From the NCBI RefSeq assembly GCF_017591435.1, contig NC_059303.1, forward strand, positions 10,413,860 to 10,477,859: 64,000 bases of DNA, read 5' to 3'. Below are positions 1 through 14,169 of this stretch, piece by piece. The position numbers and the translations under genes are program-made. The first letter of the stretch is position 1. The number at the start of each line of letters is the position of its first letter. This DNA is from Portunus trituberculatus. Taxonomy: Eukaryota; Arthropoda; Malacostraca; Decapoda; Portunidae. The notes beneath the pieces were generated by a model that saw only the letters and a program-made list of their open reading frames with translations, was not told where the DNA came from and ran no database searches.

Positions 1-421
1 AGACTGAAATTTGTTAGCAACAAATTTATTTTTACGATATGCTACAAGTTATCAGAAGAAGAAATTCAGTATTGAAATCTCCCATTAGTGAGTGGTATTA
101 ATAAATCATAGTCTTTCATTGTAGCATAATGCTCTGTGTAAACTGATTATCTCGGTATTGTTTTAGATTATGAGAGGAAAATAGAAAAAACTAAAATCAT
201 AAATACATAAAACATATAAATAAGTGAACAACATGGATCATAACAGTCATATAGTGAGTAAAGCGATAAGCGATAATGCTATGAGGAACATTCAGCTCAT
301 TTCTCCATTCAACAATTTTTAAAAATCAAATGCTTGTATGATAAATGAAGGAGAAAAATTATATTGACCTTATTACTAAACAAGACAAGACAATTAGCAA
401 AATAAAACCTAGCGTCAACCT

Positions 422-424
<3 letters not shown>
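1..424. other. AT-rich unique DNA, no gene seen
   Basis: This stretch is AT-rich and has no open frame of note. No splice-bounded segment or repeat array was recognised before the AC repeat. Confidence 0.6.

Positions 425-455
<31 letters not shown>
425..455. repeat. (AC)15 microsatellite
   Basis: A perfect AC run. It is the first of many CA/TG arrays in the window. Confidence 0.98.
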
Positions 456-457
<2 letters not shown>

Positions 458-563
458 CTTCACATTACATCTAAGAACAACGACAACCAAACACTTCTCG
501 TCTTCCTATTTTCTTTTCTCCATTATTGATCGCCTCTATTTTCATCCTGCCGATTCTCTTCTT

Positions 564-632
564 CTCCTCCTCCTCCTCCTCCTCCTCCTCCTCCTCCTCC
601 TCCTCCTCCTCCTCCTCCTCCTCCTCCTCCTC
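564..632. repeat. (TCC)n microsatellite, about 23 units
   Basis: Perfect TCC repeat with TTC interruptions at its right edge. It produces artefactual poly-Leu (plus) and poly-Glu (minus) frames. Confidence 0.97.
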
Positions 633-750
633 TTCCTCTTCCCTCCTATACACTCTCCAATAAATGAACAATTTCAGAGAGGACAGGAATAAATTTAGTC
701 GGAACTGGAGTCGGCCTCCGGATTCTAGCAATTGGAGGGTCAAGCTGGTC

Positions 751-754
<4 letters not shown>

Positions 755-807
<53 letters not shown>
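755..807. repeat. (CT)n microsatellite
   Basis: Perfect 53-bp CT run, separated from a larger CT array by about 115 bp of pyrimidine-rich DNA. Confidence 0.98.
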
Positions 808-810
<3 letters not shown>

Positions 811-920
811 TTATATCTGTTTTTGTTTTTGTCTATGTCTTCAACTGTCTGGCTATTTTTCTCGTCATTCTATATCTCTGTTTGCCTGTGTCTTCCCCCT
901 TCCATCCCTTCACTCCTTCC

Positions 921-1067
<147 letters not shown>

Positions 1068-1105
1068 AATCCATGAGTTAGTACTGGAGGGAAATTCTCA
1101 CTCAC

Positions 1106-1210
1106 CATCCTTCCTGTTTCCTTCGTTTCCCATTCCTCGTCTCCTCCTTCTCTCTCTCTCCACTCCTCCGCCGGGAGATACGCGTCCCTCGGTAGGTACA
1201 GTGGCTCCAT
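1106..1210 (-). CDS. Candidate first coding exon (unknown protein)
   Basis: On the minus strand an ATG with A at -3 and G at +4 opens a 35-codon frame beginning MEPLYLPRDAYLPAEEW. The frame runs exactly to a GTGAGTGAG donor and ends in phase 0. The residues are acidic and Trp-containing, and I recognise no family. The next exon would lie left of the window start or beyond the TC arrays, and I could not find it. A chance ATG-to-donor frame of this size is quite possible. Together with the plus-strand candidate at 2082 it would imply a divergent promoter between them. Confidence 0.18.
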
Positions 1211-2081
1211 ATTACACTGAATTTAGTTAATGTCGTTACTTTAATGGAGCCTCGACCTCGCTGAGATAAGACCGCCTCCAAGCTAAGGACAGTCTAGAGC
1301 CACCTGGTTCCTGAGTCTCTAGCACTCCGTCGTCTCCTTTCCTGGCGAAGTTACCGTTTCAGGAGTTTGTTTCCGAAGGTATTAATGTATCACTTGCATC
1401 CATGTAGTAGTACTCTCACTGAAATCACTGTGCAAAGCGTCCGTTTCTAGTTTTTTTTTCTCTCTCTTTGTTGTCTATAACACTAAAAAGATTCACTGAC
1501 AACTCACGGAAAAAAATGATAGTGTAAAAGGAATTATAGGCTGTGAACGTGTGTATATCTGAGAAAGAAATCACTGACACAATACATTATTTTTTCTCAA
1601 GTGATGTGATACGGACGTTGAAGGCGCTACGTGAAAAAAAGGCCCGTGAGGAATACAACGCAGGACTCCATTCATCAGACTAGAGTGTTGCGTCCTTGGT
1701 TGGGATAAGAATGTTTTCCCAGCGGCGTGAGTGGCGGGCGGGGGCGAGTGCCGCTGCTGGTCACAGAGGCACCACCTTCACATCCACACCTCAGCCTCAA
1801 CTGCTGTCTACTGCCTGAAGACACTCCCCAGCAAGCATTGAGTCCTGTTTATAATAAGTAACACCATGGAAGGCAAAGACGTTAGGAACAGTGGCCGTGG
1901 AACTCAAAATTGCTGCCATGTCTGAAGGTTATCACTCAAAATTTGCTTACACTTGTCTGGTTAGTATTTCCCGTGATCATACTTCCTGATTTAGTTGTCC
2001 AAAGAACTTAATATTACATGCAGTTAGTGAGGGAGGTGTGAGAGAAGTGTGAGTGGGAGCAAAAGGTCTTAGGGGGAGAGA
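1211..2081. other. Unique block with a GC-rich core, possible promoter region
   Basis: The core at about 1720-1800 is GC-rich and CpG-containing within AT-rich surroundings. An ATG in good context at 1866 (ACCATGG) opens only a 20-codon frame that ends before any donor. The location between two outward-facing exon candidates suggests a bidirectional promoter, but no TATA or initiator arrangement is convincing. Confidence 0.25.
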
Positions 2082-2214
2082 ATGACCATGATTCAAGAGA
2101 CGAGCAAACACAAGCGTGATCTGCATGAGACCGTACTGGCAGCCTCACACGTCCAGACACTGCCAGAAAAAGTCTTGGCACAGAACACTCACGGAAAAGG
2201 CACAACACCAACAG
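2082..2214 (+). CDS. Candidate first coding exon (unknown protein)
   Basis: An ATG at 2082, preceded by an in-frame TAG 12 bases upstream, opens 44 codons (MTMIQETSKHKRDLHETV...) and reaches a CAG|GTAATA donor at 2215 in phase 1. Without splicing the frame continues to 2327, so the donor is not forced. The composition is hydrophilic and not low-complexity. No downstream partner exon was identified and no family is recognised. It could equally be a chance frame. Confidence 0.18.
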
Positions 2215-2512
2215 GTAATAATGCAACTTTGGCAATTATTCAGGAACTTTTAGAGGCACATTTATATTTCTTTAGTCGGAAAATACGTCCAGCAAGTTAT
2301 TTCTACAATTTATCGCTGATTTTATGATAACTTCCAAATACGAAAGGAACATGGAAGAATACTATACCCGTGCTGATGTGTGCCGTGCTAACGTATGAGT
2401 GAAGGACAAGACGTGACTGCACCGCGAGTTTTACGCTTCACGAATACTTCAATTACCGATGTAAACTTTCACTAATCCGCTACTAACATTACGCAACATT
2501 CACCTGATGTAG

Positions 2513-2514
<2 letters not shown>

Positions 2515-2580
<66 letters not shown>

Positions 2581-2583
2581 TGT
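2515..2583. repeat. (TG)n microsatellite
   Basis: A TG run with a single A interruption at 2574. Confidence 0.98.
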
Positions 2584-2880
2584 CAGTGAGCGTTGTTAAC
2601 ATTCCACTTTACGGTCTACATAAACATTTGATACTCAATTCAATATAGTGTAGATGAGCCTTTTTTACTATTTATTTATTTATTTGACTTTTGCAGCTCA
2701 ACATTATGTTAGTGGCCGCGCGCCTTCTGGTGTGTGAGTCCGGAGGGAATGTTGTTTAATATTTGATATCCCTTTCTTTGTTGAAATATTCATATACTTA
2801 CACTAAGTGACGATAACTTCCTGCGATTGCTGAGGTTTTGACATACATATGAGTACATTGTCGCTATCATGTTGTTGTAG

Positions 2881-2882
<2 letters not shown>
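2584..2882. other. AT-rich unique DNA
   Basis: No gene is seen. A short TTTA repeat lies at about 2668-2684. Confidence 0.6.

Positions 2883-2926
<44 letters not shown>
2883..2926. repeat. (ATT)n microsatellite
   Basis: Perfect ATT repeat of about 14 units. Confidence 0.97.
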
Positions 2927-4112
2927 TTCATTATCATTGTTATTACCAGCATCATCATATAACATTAATGATGACCAGTATCTTTTTTTAGCATACCTCA
3001 GATTATTGCTGACTCATATTTTAATAGCTAATAAACTTTATAGCAAGGAAGAAAAAAATAGTTCACAAATGCTTGAATAATTTTGACATGGTGCAAATAT
3101 TAATGCCGTGAGAATGTCATAGGTTTAAATAATTACATTAATGATGCTCCGATCAAGCCGGGATAATTAGCCGGCAATAAGGTTAAAGCACTCGGCTTGT
3201 ATTTTATTGCTGCAGAGCCTCGGTGAAATTATGAGAGGCGCGCCATTCACATTATTAAGAAGGTATTTGAGCGATTTAGATCATGTCATAAATAATACAC
3301 TGAAACCTCCTTTGCTGATCTCCTTGATCCAAGTTATGCATCATACACTAATTCATCCTTCATCCTCTGTAGAAATTATTCAGACGACTCTGAGCACAGT
3401 GTATCTACAGCGACAGACGGGGCACTTTATGGCCTCTCGGCGACTGTCCGATATCCCGCATGAGCCACCAGAAATGGCCTCAATATTGACAGGAACAAAA
3501 GCTGGATCACAAAACAGACGACACACTACTGTGAGCACTCGACGCTACTTGGTCACCACCTAAATTTTCCGAGGGTTTCAGCGAGAGGACAGACTTTACT
3601 TCATGTAGTAACGTCCAGAGAAGAAAGGTCGTTGTCGAGTCAAATTTAATACGTGAATGATGATGCAATGATGCGTTAAGCAAGCAAGGAGGGGGCCTAT
3701 GGAATATATGTTTGCCTGAAACATCTGGACAGAGGGAGAGAACAGGCGCCATCATGGGGTGAGGGTAAGGGAGTAAAGGACGTGAGTGGTCGGGGAGCTT
3801 CGGGGCCACATGTCCACCGCGGCAACGGTCGGCTGTCAGGGAGGCTTATAGGCCGATCGTGTACTAGAGCTGGAGAGGCCAGGGAGGAGGTGGCCGTGGA
3901 GGGACTAGGCTCCCACCCACCCCACCAAGCCGCCCCGCGAGCTCGCCCGCCCTCCGTGCCCCACACTCATAATCTAGGGGTCATTAACGCGGCGGCCACT
4001 AATGAGGTAAACATGATATGTACCACCAAGCTCACCTACACTACGGTCTTGTTCACGCGACCTATGGATACCTTATTGCTAAGGTGTCGCTCACACTGTC
4101 CGCTGAGATAGA
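2927..4112. other. Unique DNA, TAAT-rich block then GC-rich block
   Basis: From 3120 to 3180 several TAAT/ATTA cores are packed together, including AATTACATTAATGATG. A good acceptor (TTTTATTGCTGCAG) ends at 3214 and is followed by a frame open to 3563, but there is no donor or recognisable product. From about 3700 the DNA becomes GC- and CpG-rich, leading into the block that holds the minus-strand gene model below. Confidence 0.4.
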
Positions 4113-4737
4113 TTATTGTACAGGGTTATCGAAGCGAGCGGCGGTCGGCAGCTGGGCGCTAATGCGAAACCACAGAAGACATAAATATGACAGCCGCACA
4201 ACGAATGGGTGTCCTACCTTAACGTGGGGAGTCGCGTAGGACTCCAGGACTTGTGACCCAGCGTTGGGGGCTTGCACGGGTGCCAGAGGAAAAGTGTGGC
4301 ACCACTGGCGACAGAGCGAAGAGGTCCCTACTGATGTTGCCTCGTCGGCGCCGCGACTGGGTGTAAACAGTGGAGTGGCGGGGTTGAGAACCTCAAGAGG
4401 GATGACAGGAGTCGGCGTGGCCAATGCTTGTCCTGAGTCACTTCCGTCACCACCGCCCCCAGTGCTGTGCCACACACATTGCCCTGACGTGTTGCTAGCA
4501 ATGACCAAGTTGCGGGTCCTGTTAAACGTTTATTGTGTTGGCTCGTGTGGCCGAGCGGCCCGAGCCAGGTAGGGTCACGTGACGAACCGCCAGCCAATCG
4601 GCGCGCTCCTAAGTTGAGCCCGGCGCCTGGGAGTAGCACTCGGCCTGCAACGTGCACACCGGACCGCCCACGCCGTCTTACCTACATGTGCACTGTGCAC
4701 AGCGACACTTACACCCATAGAATGGTGACAAGTTCAT
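4113..4737 (-). CDS. Candidate two-exon gene model (unknown protein, about 153 aa)
   Basis: Exon 1 is 4682-4737: an ATG with A at -3 opens MNLSPFYGCKCRCAQCTC and stops at a TAG|GTAAGA donor, leaving two bases. A 163-nt intron ends in TTTAACAG at 4519. Exon 2 (from 4518) supplies the one base needed and stays open for 100 codons to a possible AAG|GTAGGA donor at 4217, or unspliced to a TAA at 4113. Exon 2 encodes a Ser/Thr/Gly/Pro-rich segment (TSGQCVWHSTGGGGDGSDSG near its start) within GC-rich DNA. The phase match is the main support and has a one-in-three chance of being accidental. The acceptor tract is weak, no AATAAA is near the stop, and no family is recognised. Confidence 0.25.
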
Positions 4738-5710
4738 TATGATGATGGCAGAAATTGCCATAAATATACTTTAATTACAACCGTATAAGGAATCAAATAT
4801 ATATATCGGTTAAGATCATTCCAATCAACAAGGCGTCACTTACTAGGAAACAGCCTCGTGTCTGTCATCTACAGGAGGTAGTTTTCAGCAGGGAAAGCGT
4901 GTGGGGATTTAGGAGGGTGAGGGTGAGTGTGAGCGCAGTCCCCGCCCCGCTGGTCCTGTCCTGCCCTTCCCCTCCCTCTCCCCGACACCTCACACGCTCC
5001 ACAGCTCCGGCCAGACACTTGCCGAGGCTTCACCATCCAAACATAACTTCACAGCATTTGTAAATAATAACTCTCATGCAGTTTTCTTAGCATTTCGTCT
5101 TCTCGATGTCTCGGCAGTCAAGCATAGAATGAAAATCTGTCATTTTTATGACGTTAGCACTCCATCGTTCTCGAAGTTTCGCCTGATAACTTTGGGTTTG
5201 ACAGTATGGACATCAGAAATAAAGTCCCATCTACAAGCATATCACAAAGAAGCCGAGGTATAATTTATGAAATAGAATACATATAATTTGAGGAAGTAAA
5301 TAATCCCTTGTGACGATAGTTTGTGTAATGTTCATTTTTCAGCGGCGGCCGCAGCCCACCTAAGGTATTAATCACTCCACCAGACCGCTAAATCTTGCAC
5401 AACTACCTTGGACTCAATAATGGCGTGTAAACATATTTGTCGCCCATCTCAGGCTTCCAAAGAGGTGAGTGGCAGCAGAGCAATGGTGCTCCTGTTTTCT
5501 ACATCAATGTGGGACAATAACAAACACCGAGAAGGGGAATCAATAGGTCACTTCCCTTAACATCTACATGAAGAAACGAAGGAGCCACCAGACCTAGTAC
5601 ACAGGATAAATCAACACTGCAATACTTCACAAGAAAATATCCATCACAGTGAACAATGAAAGTATCAGTGAGTAATAAAAAAAAAAGGAATATATGTCGC
5701 ACTTAGGAAT
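4738..5710. other. Unique DNA with one weak exon hint
   Basis: An ATG at 5420 opens 15 codons (MACKHICRPSQASKE) directly to a GAG|GTGAGT donor at 5465. It is too short to call a gene. Nothing else was recognised. Confidence 0.35.
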
Positions 5711-5730
5711 AAAAAAAAAAAAAAAAAAAA
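5711..5730. repeat. A20 homopolymer
   Basis: Perfect run of 20 A. No retroposed body with a recognisable coding or SINE structure precedes it. Confidence 0.97.
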
Positions 5731-5925
5731 TCGAGGAATGAAACAAACATGCATATACAAGGATATCTAAGAAATATCAGGCAACTGAAATATATCCTAA
5801 ATGACATTTTCAATATATGTCTCTATCAAGTACTCGTCTGTGTTCTAACGTCAAAGTGCACATACTTCCCATGAGAAAGTGAGGTGCACTGCGTGGTTTA
5901 GACTATACACATTAATATGCAAGGC

Positions 5926-5930
<5 letters not shown>
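5731..5930. other. Unique DNA, nothing recognised
   Basis: AT-rich, with no supported feature. Confidence 0.6.

Positions 5931-6019
<89 letters not shown>
5931..6019. repeat. (TG)44 microsatellite
   Basis: Perfect 89-bp TG run. Confidence 0.98.
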
Positions 6020-7916
<1,897 letters not shown>

Positions 7917-7933
7917 CTTTTTTTTTTTTTTTT

Positions 7934-8250
7934 GGTAAATTGAAATTGTTTGAAAAGTCAACATTTGCCTGCAAAGCACAAACACTTACATAAAAAGAAA
8001 TCAAGCTAACAAATCACTTAAAACATGCAACAAATAAACAAATAAAAATAAATGAATAAATACCAGCTAAATAATCACGATCGATCACTGAATCCTGAGA
8101 GTGATTTGTTGTATTAAATAAAAGACTCTTGAACTCAAGACAAGTATCAATGCTGTTGATGATGACAATAATAATTATTATAAAGATATATAATAATAAT
8201 AATGAAAATATTAATACCAATACTACTACTAATAATAATACATGATAACA

Positions 8251-8251
<1 letters not shown>
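7934..8251. other. AT-rich leader of the trinucleotide cluster
   Basis: Short AAT, ATT and ACT runs become denser toward the right. No gene is seen. Confidence 0.6.
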
Positions 8252-8294
<43 letters not shown>

Positions 8295-8311
8295 TAATAA
8301 TAATAATAATA
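8252..8311. repeat. (TAA)n microsatellite
   Basis: Near-perfect TAA repeat with one phase break. Its reverse complement (TTA)n begins about 6 bp to the right, so the two form an inverted pair. Confidence 0.95.
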
Positions 8312-8316
8312 GTTAT

Positions 8317-8436
<120 letters not shown>

Positions 8437-8463
8437 TGTTATTATAATTACTATTAATAAAAA

Positions 8464-8464
8464 C

Positions 8465-8544
<80 letters not shown>
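8464..8544. repeat. (AGT)27 microsatellite
   Basis: Perfect AGT repeat. Its reverse complement (ACT)n occurs at 8873-9009. Confidence 0.97.
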
Positions 8545-8647
8545 CAGTGAGGTAATAATAGTAAAGATAGCAATAGTATCATTATTACTATCATTATCAT
8601 CACCATCACCATCTTCATCTTGAACATTTAAAGAAATAGTAGCAACG

Positions 8648-8790
<143 letters not shown>

Positions 8791-8872
8791 AACTATTCAT
8801 TTCCATCAATAATAAGTACACTCATTATTTTTATCAATACTTGTTACAAGCTTAGCAAAACAACAACTCCAA

Positions 8873-9009
<137 letters not shown>

Positions 9010-9118
9010 CGGTGCTATGAAGAAAAATATCCATACCTCTCATTCTCCTTGTCGATGGAAATCAATCGTTCTGGTTTACTTCAATAAGGGAAAACAAAAC
9101 GAAACACTATGTACTCAC

Positions 9119-9159
9119 CGAATGGAGCCACGAATATCACAATCTACACCAACACTCAC
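9119..9159 (-). CDS. Candidate 41-nt internal exon (unknown protein)
   Basis: On the minus strand a strong acceptor, a T-rich tract ending in TTTTGCAG, is followed by 41 nt in which only one frame is open (VSVGVDCDIRGSIR). It ends at TCG|GTGAGTAC. Both sites are close to consensus. The exon is very short, so the open frame itself carries little weight. No partner exon or family was identified. Confidence 0.17.
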
Positions 9160-9569
9160 CTGCAAAAAAAAATAAAATACAAGTAAATATTAGATTTTCT
9201 TTATTTCCTTATATTCAAAGTGTCTTACAGGTTGCATGTGTTCTGGACCTTATATTTGACTGCCCTCATTATAATCAAAAGGATTAATGTACATAGATAA
9301 AAAAAAAAATGTACTATCAATAAATTTCCTTATTGCCCACCTGTATATCTCTATATGGTTTATTTATCTATTACCATTTTTTTTAATTCGTAAATAAAAG
9401 AAAAAAAAAAAAACAATGTCCATGTTCTCATCTTTTACTACTTGAAATATATATCCTATTTTTATAAGTGGAAGAAGCTCTACTAACCTTACATTATTAT
9501 TTCCCCTTTCTCATTCTCATTTTTTAACACTTATTCGCTCACATATTATGATGCGTCTGTTCTCCATTA

Positions 9570-9574
<5 letters not shown>
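9160..9574. other. AT-rich unique DNA
   Basis: Contains A-rich and T-rich runs. No gene is seen. Confidence 0.6.

Positions 9575-9635
<61 letters not shown>
9575..9635. repeat. (CT)n microsatellite
   Basis: Perfect 61-bp CT run. Confidence 0.98.
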
Positions 9636-9637
<2 letters not shown>

Positions 9638-10886
9638 CAAGCTAAAATGGTAAGTAGAGACAGGGTGAACGAGAAACAATGAAGAACAATGAGAGAAAGT
9701 AAGGAAAATATGTATATAAAAAATGTAAGGTCAGGATGAGGGAAACTTTATGGGAAGAAGAGGAAAGGAGGAGATTGTGTGAAACCAAAGGAAGGGAAGG
9801 GGTGTGGAAGGGAGGCTGGGGAGGTTTGGGAAGGTTGTAACATGAAGGAGGACACGTGGCTCTGTGACTTTCTCTCTCCCAATTGTCTGAGCTGTAAACC
9901 CAGTAAACAGAAGGGATGAGAGAAAGAAAAAAGGGGGCATGGTGGAGTCACAGAGGAATGCAGGTTTGAAAGAGATGAGAAAATAAGTAAAAAATCAAGA
10001 TGGTCATAGAGGAAGAGAGTTGAATGGTTGTGGTTCTTAGGAAAAGTATGAATTTGAAGTGAGTGTATATAATGGTTTCCTATACAACACTAATATCGAT
10101 CTGGTATTTTTATTTTCCTTGTTTTTTTTTTATATTTATTTAAAGCGTAATACTGTTCGTTTAGCTCACACAATAAGTGGAAAGGAATATTGTCCGGCAA
10201 TTTTTTTTCCTGAAAGCTTTACACATTGATTTGATTTTATCTAGCAACCATAATAAGAAAAAAATCGCTACAATTTTATTCATGATGGCTTAAGCAAAAT
10301 GACTAATAATAATAAAAAGAAGCCAATCATATATTGTTAAGACTACTCACGGTTAACGTACTAAATGCTAAGTAATGTATCTCAGCTTCCTGTGTTTTTA
10401 GTTACATCTCGCTTCCGCATCATGGAAAAAAAAGGTCTAGCTCACAAAATGTATCGTTGCCATTGACCTAAATCTCTGCTCCATAAAACCTCCGAGGCAC
10501 GGGGCTCCTGACGCGGCCCAGAGCCCCAAGAGGCGGTCAGAATATACACCAGATTTGTACATTAACTCGTCAACAGCTCAGAGCCCCTAGAAGAACCTCT
10601 CTTCCTGTACATTAGTGAACACAGGAACTGTCTCGTGGACGCTGCTGATGGGAAAAAATGGTCACTTCTTGTACTTGACTCAAACAAACAAACAAAAAAA
10701 AAAGATAAATAAATAAATAAAGATTAACGTAAAGAACAGCTGTAGACTTAACCTTTTCCATTACTATAACTGTTCTAAGTGGTTGCTGTGAGATTAATGA
10801 TAAATATTCGATGCAATTATCTTTGTTTCAGTCTTTGTCTGTTTGTGTTTCATTTCTAAAGGTAATAGTGGAGGAAAACACACACT

Positions 10887-10889
<3 letters not shown>
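9636..10889. other. Unique DNA, purine-rich then AT-rich
   Basis: About 9730-9840 is purine-rich. The rest is AT-rich, with a short AAAT run at about 10703-10722. No supported gene. Confidence 0.55.

Positions 10890-10946
<57 letters not shown>
10890..10946. repeat. (TC)28 microsatellite
   Basis: Perfect TC run. Confidence 0.98.
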
Positions 10947-10949
<3 letters not shown>

Positions 10950-12154
10950 ACACATACGAACGATAATGGAGACTTAACATGCATCTAGTAAGCGGGTGCC
11001 AGTGAATACATCAATGACTTAGGTGAACAGATGTTGTGATTATTATTTTTTTTTTTTGTTGGTTTCTTTTACGTCCGAATATTATCATTCTATGAGTAAA
11101 CGCTGTTATTGTTTAAATATTACTACAATGGTAAGCAGAACCTATCTATTTTTGTTTTAAGATTTTCAAATGAAGTATTACTATTTCATTCATTCATTCC
11201 TTTTCTTTATTTTTTCCTTTCAGTTTGCCCATAAGAAAAGTATGTCTTATCTTTCCCATGCCTGAATGCACAATAGAACCTTTACCAGCATGCAATACTT
11301 TTAAGACAAAACGTTAAAGTATTAGATTTGTTATGATATTCGACCAACGGTACTATGTGAGAATAATGTGTGGCTTTATCGTACATAACCCACTAACCAT
11401 GTAGCAAATCCAAGCTCCATAAGGCAGTTTCTCAAAATATTCGCTGGGAAAACAAGACCCATCCCCTGTTTTTCCAAGATTTCACAAAGCAAAACACATG
11501 AAATTTGCGACATTCCTATTTCACATTTTTAACCGTTAGTTTCTCTCTCCCTCCTTTTACTCTTCCTGTTTCAATTTCCTATTTTCTTTTACTATCCCCT
11601 GTATAATTTTTTCCTTTCCTTATCACTATTTTTTTTCTTGATACTTCCTTCCTCCAATACGAATATTATCTTTCTCCTCTCTCATTTACTCCTCTTTCTC
11701 CCTTCATTATACCCTGAGCCTCCAATTCTCCATATCTTGTCCTCGTGCTCCAAACACTCACCTTATCTCTTCCTATCACCTGGCAATCATTAGCAGAACA
11801 AACGCTTGCGTGTCACCCTAATTTGAGAGAGGCGCCGGAGTCCTACCGAAAATACCCTTAATAGCTAGGGGTGAGCCTCCGATATTCCTAGGCCTAAGCT
11901 ACACTCCCTCTTTAAATCCCTCTTCCTCTCTTTCCTCTCTCTTCTCACCCACTCTCTTCTCCCCTGCTCCCTCCATCCCTCTCCCATGACTCTCCCTCCG
12001 TCCCCTTAGCAAAATAAGCCTCACTTCCGCTCCGTTTTCTTCTCCATTCTAGTGTCGATTAGTTCCTAGTTAAGCAAGTCTCTTTATCCTATTTTATTCA
12101 CTCCTAAACACCCACGAATACGCCACTAAAGACTCTCACTCACGATCTTTTATG

Positions 12155-12155
<1 letters not shown>
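10947..12155. other. Unique DNA with a long pyrimidine belt
   Basis: About 11535-12010 is strongly pyrimidine-biased on the plus strand. A consensus AAG|GTGAGT donor on the minus strand lies near 11763, but the only paired acceptor that leaves an open frame gives an 18-nt segment. No gene is called. Confidence 0.5.

Positions 12156-12209
<54 letters not shown>
12156..12209. repeat. (TG)27 microsatellite
   Basis: Perfect TG run. Confidence 0.98.
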
Positions 12210-12211
<2 letters not shown>

Positions 12212-13769
12212 CATGTTGGAGGAGGAAAATATGCATGTATGAATTAATCAATGGGTAAGTTGAAAGAAAAGGATGAAATGATGGATGGATAAAAAATGTA
12301 GATATCAAATGAATGGATATGCGTAAAGTAAGAAGGTAAGTAAGTAAATAAGTAAAAAGAAAAGAAAAATAAACAGAAATTAGAAATAACTCAAGTAGTT
12401 AATTCCAAAGTAGAAAATATTAAGGAAACTTCAACTACGCCCGCTTTCCTAACCACCAGTCCATCTACCCAACAATCCACACCCACAGTCACCCACATCC
12501 ACGCTGGTACACTTGATTCCTCCCTCTCCGTTACACACAAGTACGCGTTCACACATACTGCAGTAATTTAAAAAGTACTTTCACATGCACAGACCCTGAC
12601 CTCTCACCGCTCTTCTTAGTCAGGTGAGAAGGGGGTCATCAGTCAGACAGGTAAGATAAAACTACGATATGGATCTTCGAGAGGAAAGTCAGCAGAAAAG
12701 AAATGCTCATCAGATAACGTGAAGGCAGAAAAAGGTGGTGGCATTGGTGGTGTCTATACTCACTCCTGCTTCTTCGCTTTGCTTTTTTTTCTTTTTTGGG
12801 AGGGCCAATTGAGAGGAGGGTTGGAGAAGGAGGAGAGGGGCGGATGAGGAAGCAGGTGGCAGGTGACGGTAGTGGAGATGGGTGGCTAGAAATGGGGGAA
12901 GGTGAAGATGAAGAGGTGTTATGGCACGGTGGGTGAGGACGAGATGGAAAGGGTGCTATAGAGGGAGGGAAGGGATGGCCACAGGACCCCAGGTTTGCGG
13001 GGAAGGGATGTGCGTTATAGTTATGATATGGAAGTATGAGCTGAGGGAGACTTCAGGGACGCAAGATGTCATTGGCCTCATCAATCTGAGTCCGGTTTTG
13101 TAACTCCTAACCTTGTCTCCAAAATACAGTAACCAAGAACCTTCCAGCCGGTAAGGAGAGTTTTATCTTCAGAAATAAATAAACGACGCATGTTCATTTT
13201 GCAGCAACCGGCGGGAAATGATCACAGCCTCTTTGACAGCACGACAATTACATCTAACTGATGATTTTCCCACATGCTAAGCAACATATTTATTGGGAGC
13301 AGGTACAGGAGGAGAAAAAATGTCAGGGAAAAAACACCAGGATCAAGACAGGAGAGAACTCCCTGGTGGTCAGCCGTGGCGACTTCATTAATCATTCACA
13401 TGACGCCATGATAACACAGTAATCACCCAATTATTTGACGCCACGTGTGCAGTTTCACGCAGGTACGAGGTAACGGGAGAGGCAGAAAGATCACCTTGCC
13501 AGCCATCCCGCCAACCAGCCAGTCAGCCAGTTAGCCAGCCAGCCGACTTGAGGTAGCGAGTCTATAAACAAATGTTATAAATGCATTGTCTCACCTATGT
13601 ATCTCTTATTAGTAATGGTCTCTGGAAACATATGTAGGTCCAGTTTTTGTGTAATGTGTGTCTGCAGGGTCATGGCCGGTGTATAATTGAGTGAATACAT
13701 GCCTTTGTTCCTGTGAGGTAAGAGTCGGTATGAACACACAACTCAGGGAGACTGCCCCATGCTGCAATC

Positions 13770-13773
<4 letters not shown>
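12210..13773. other. Unique DNA, nothing recognised
   Basis: A purine-rich, GGA/GGT-containing stretch lies at about 12800-13000, and short CAGC-type repeats at about 13500-13550. No supported coding frame. Confidence 0.5.

Positions 13774-13841
<68 letters not shown>
13774..13841. repeat. (TG)34 microsatellite at the SINE 1 tail
   Basis: Perfect TG run abutting the body end of the first minus-strand SINE, where it reads as a (CA)n tail. Confidence 0.97.
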
Positions 13842-13844
<3 letters not shown>

Positions 13845-14120
13845 TCACCTCGGTCGCCTGCTGGTCACCCAGCCAGCCTTCCCCATTACGGAGCAGGCTC
13901 AGAGCTCATAGACCGATCTTCGGATAGGACTGATACCACAACACACACTCCACACACCGGGAAAGCGAGGCCACAACCCCTCGAGTTACATTCCGTACCT
14001 ATTTACTGCTAGGTGAACAGAGGCCACACATTAAGAGGCTTGCCCATTTGCCTCGCCTTTTTCCGGGACTCGAACTCGGCCCTCTCGATTGTGAGTCGAG
14101 CGTGCTAACCACTACACTAC

Positions 14121-14123
<3 letters not shown>
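13842..14123 (-). mobile_element. tRNA-derived SINE, copy 1
   Basis: Read on the minus strand, the right end is a tRNA-like head. It has an A-box-like TGGTTAGCACGC and a B-box GAGTTCGAGTCC (plus 14066-14077). Between them a 5-bp stem CTCGA/TCGAG encloses a 7-nt loop with CAC in the anticodon position (plus 14091-14093, Val-type). The body follows, with the landmarks CTAGCAGTAAATAGGTACGG and TATCCGAAGATCGG, and it ends at a (CA)n array. The body is shared with copy 2 (14166-14447), but the head-proximal segment differs. The SINE class assignment rests on the internal promoter and the repeated body. It closely resembles decapod SINEs. It is non-coding and would be mobilised by LINE machinery. 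Confidence 0.85.

Positions 14124-14165
<42 letters not shown>
14124..14165. repeat. (TG)n microsatellite between the two SINEs
   Basis: This 42-bp TG run touches the head of SINE 1 and the body end of SINE 2. Confidence 0.97.

Positions 14166-14169
<4 letters not shown>

Noticed and set aside
4540..4571. tRNA-like A box (TGGCCGAGCGG) resembling Leu/Ser tRNA starts
   Set aside because: No B box follows at a usable distance and no cloverleaf can be drawn.
5711..5730. A20 run as the tail of a processed pseudogene or LINE
   Set aside because: The sequence to its left shows no coding remnant, AATAAA-tail structure or SINE body.
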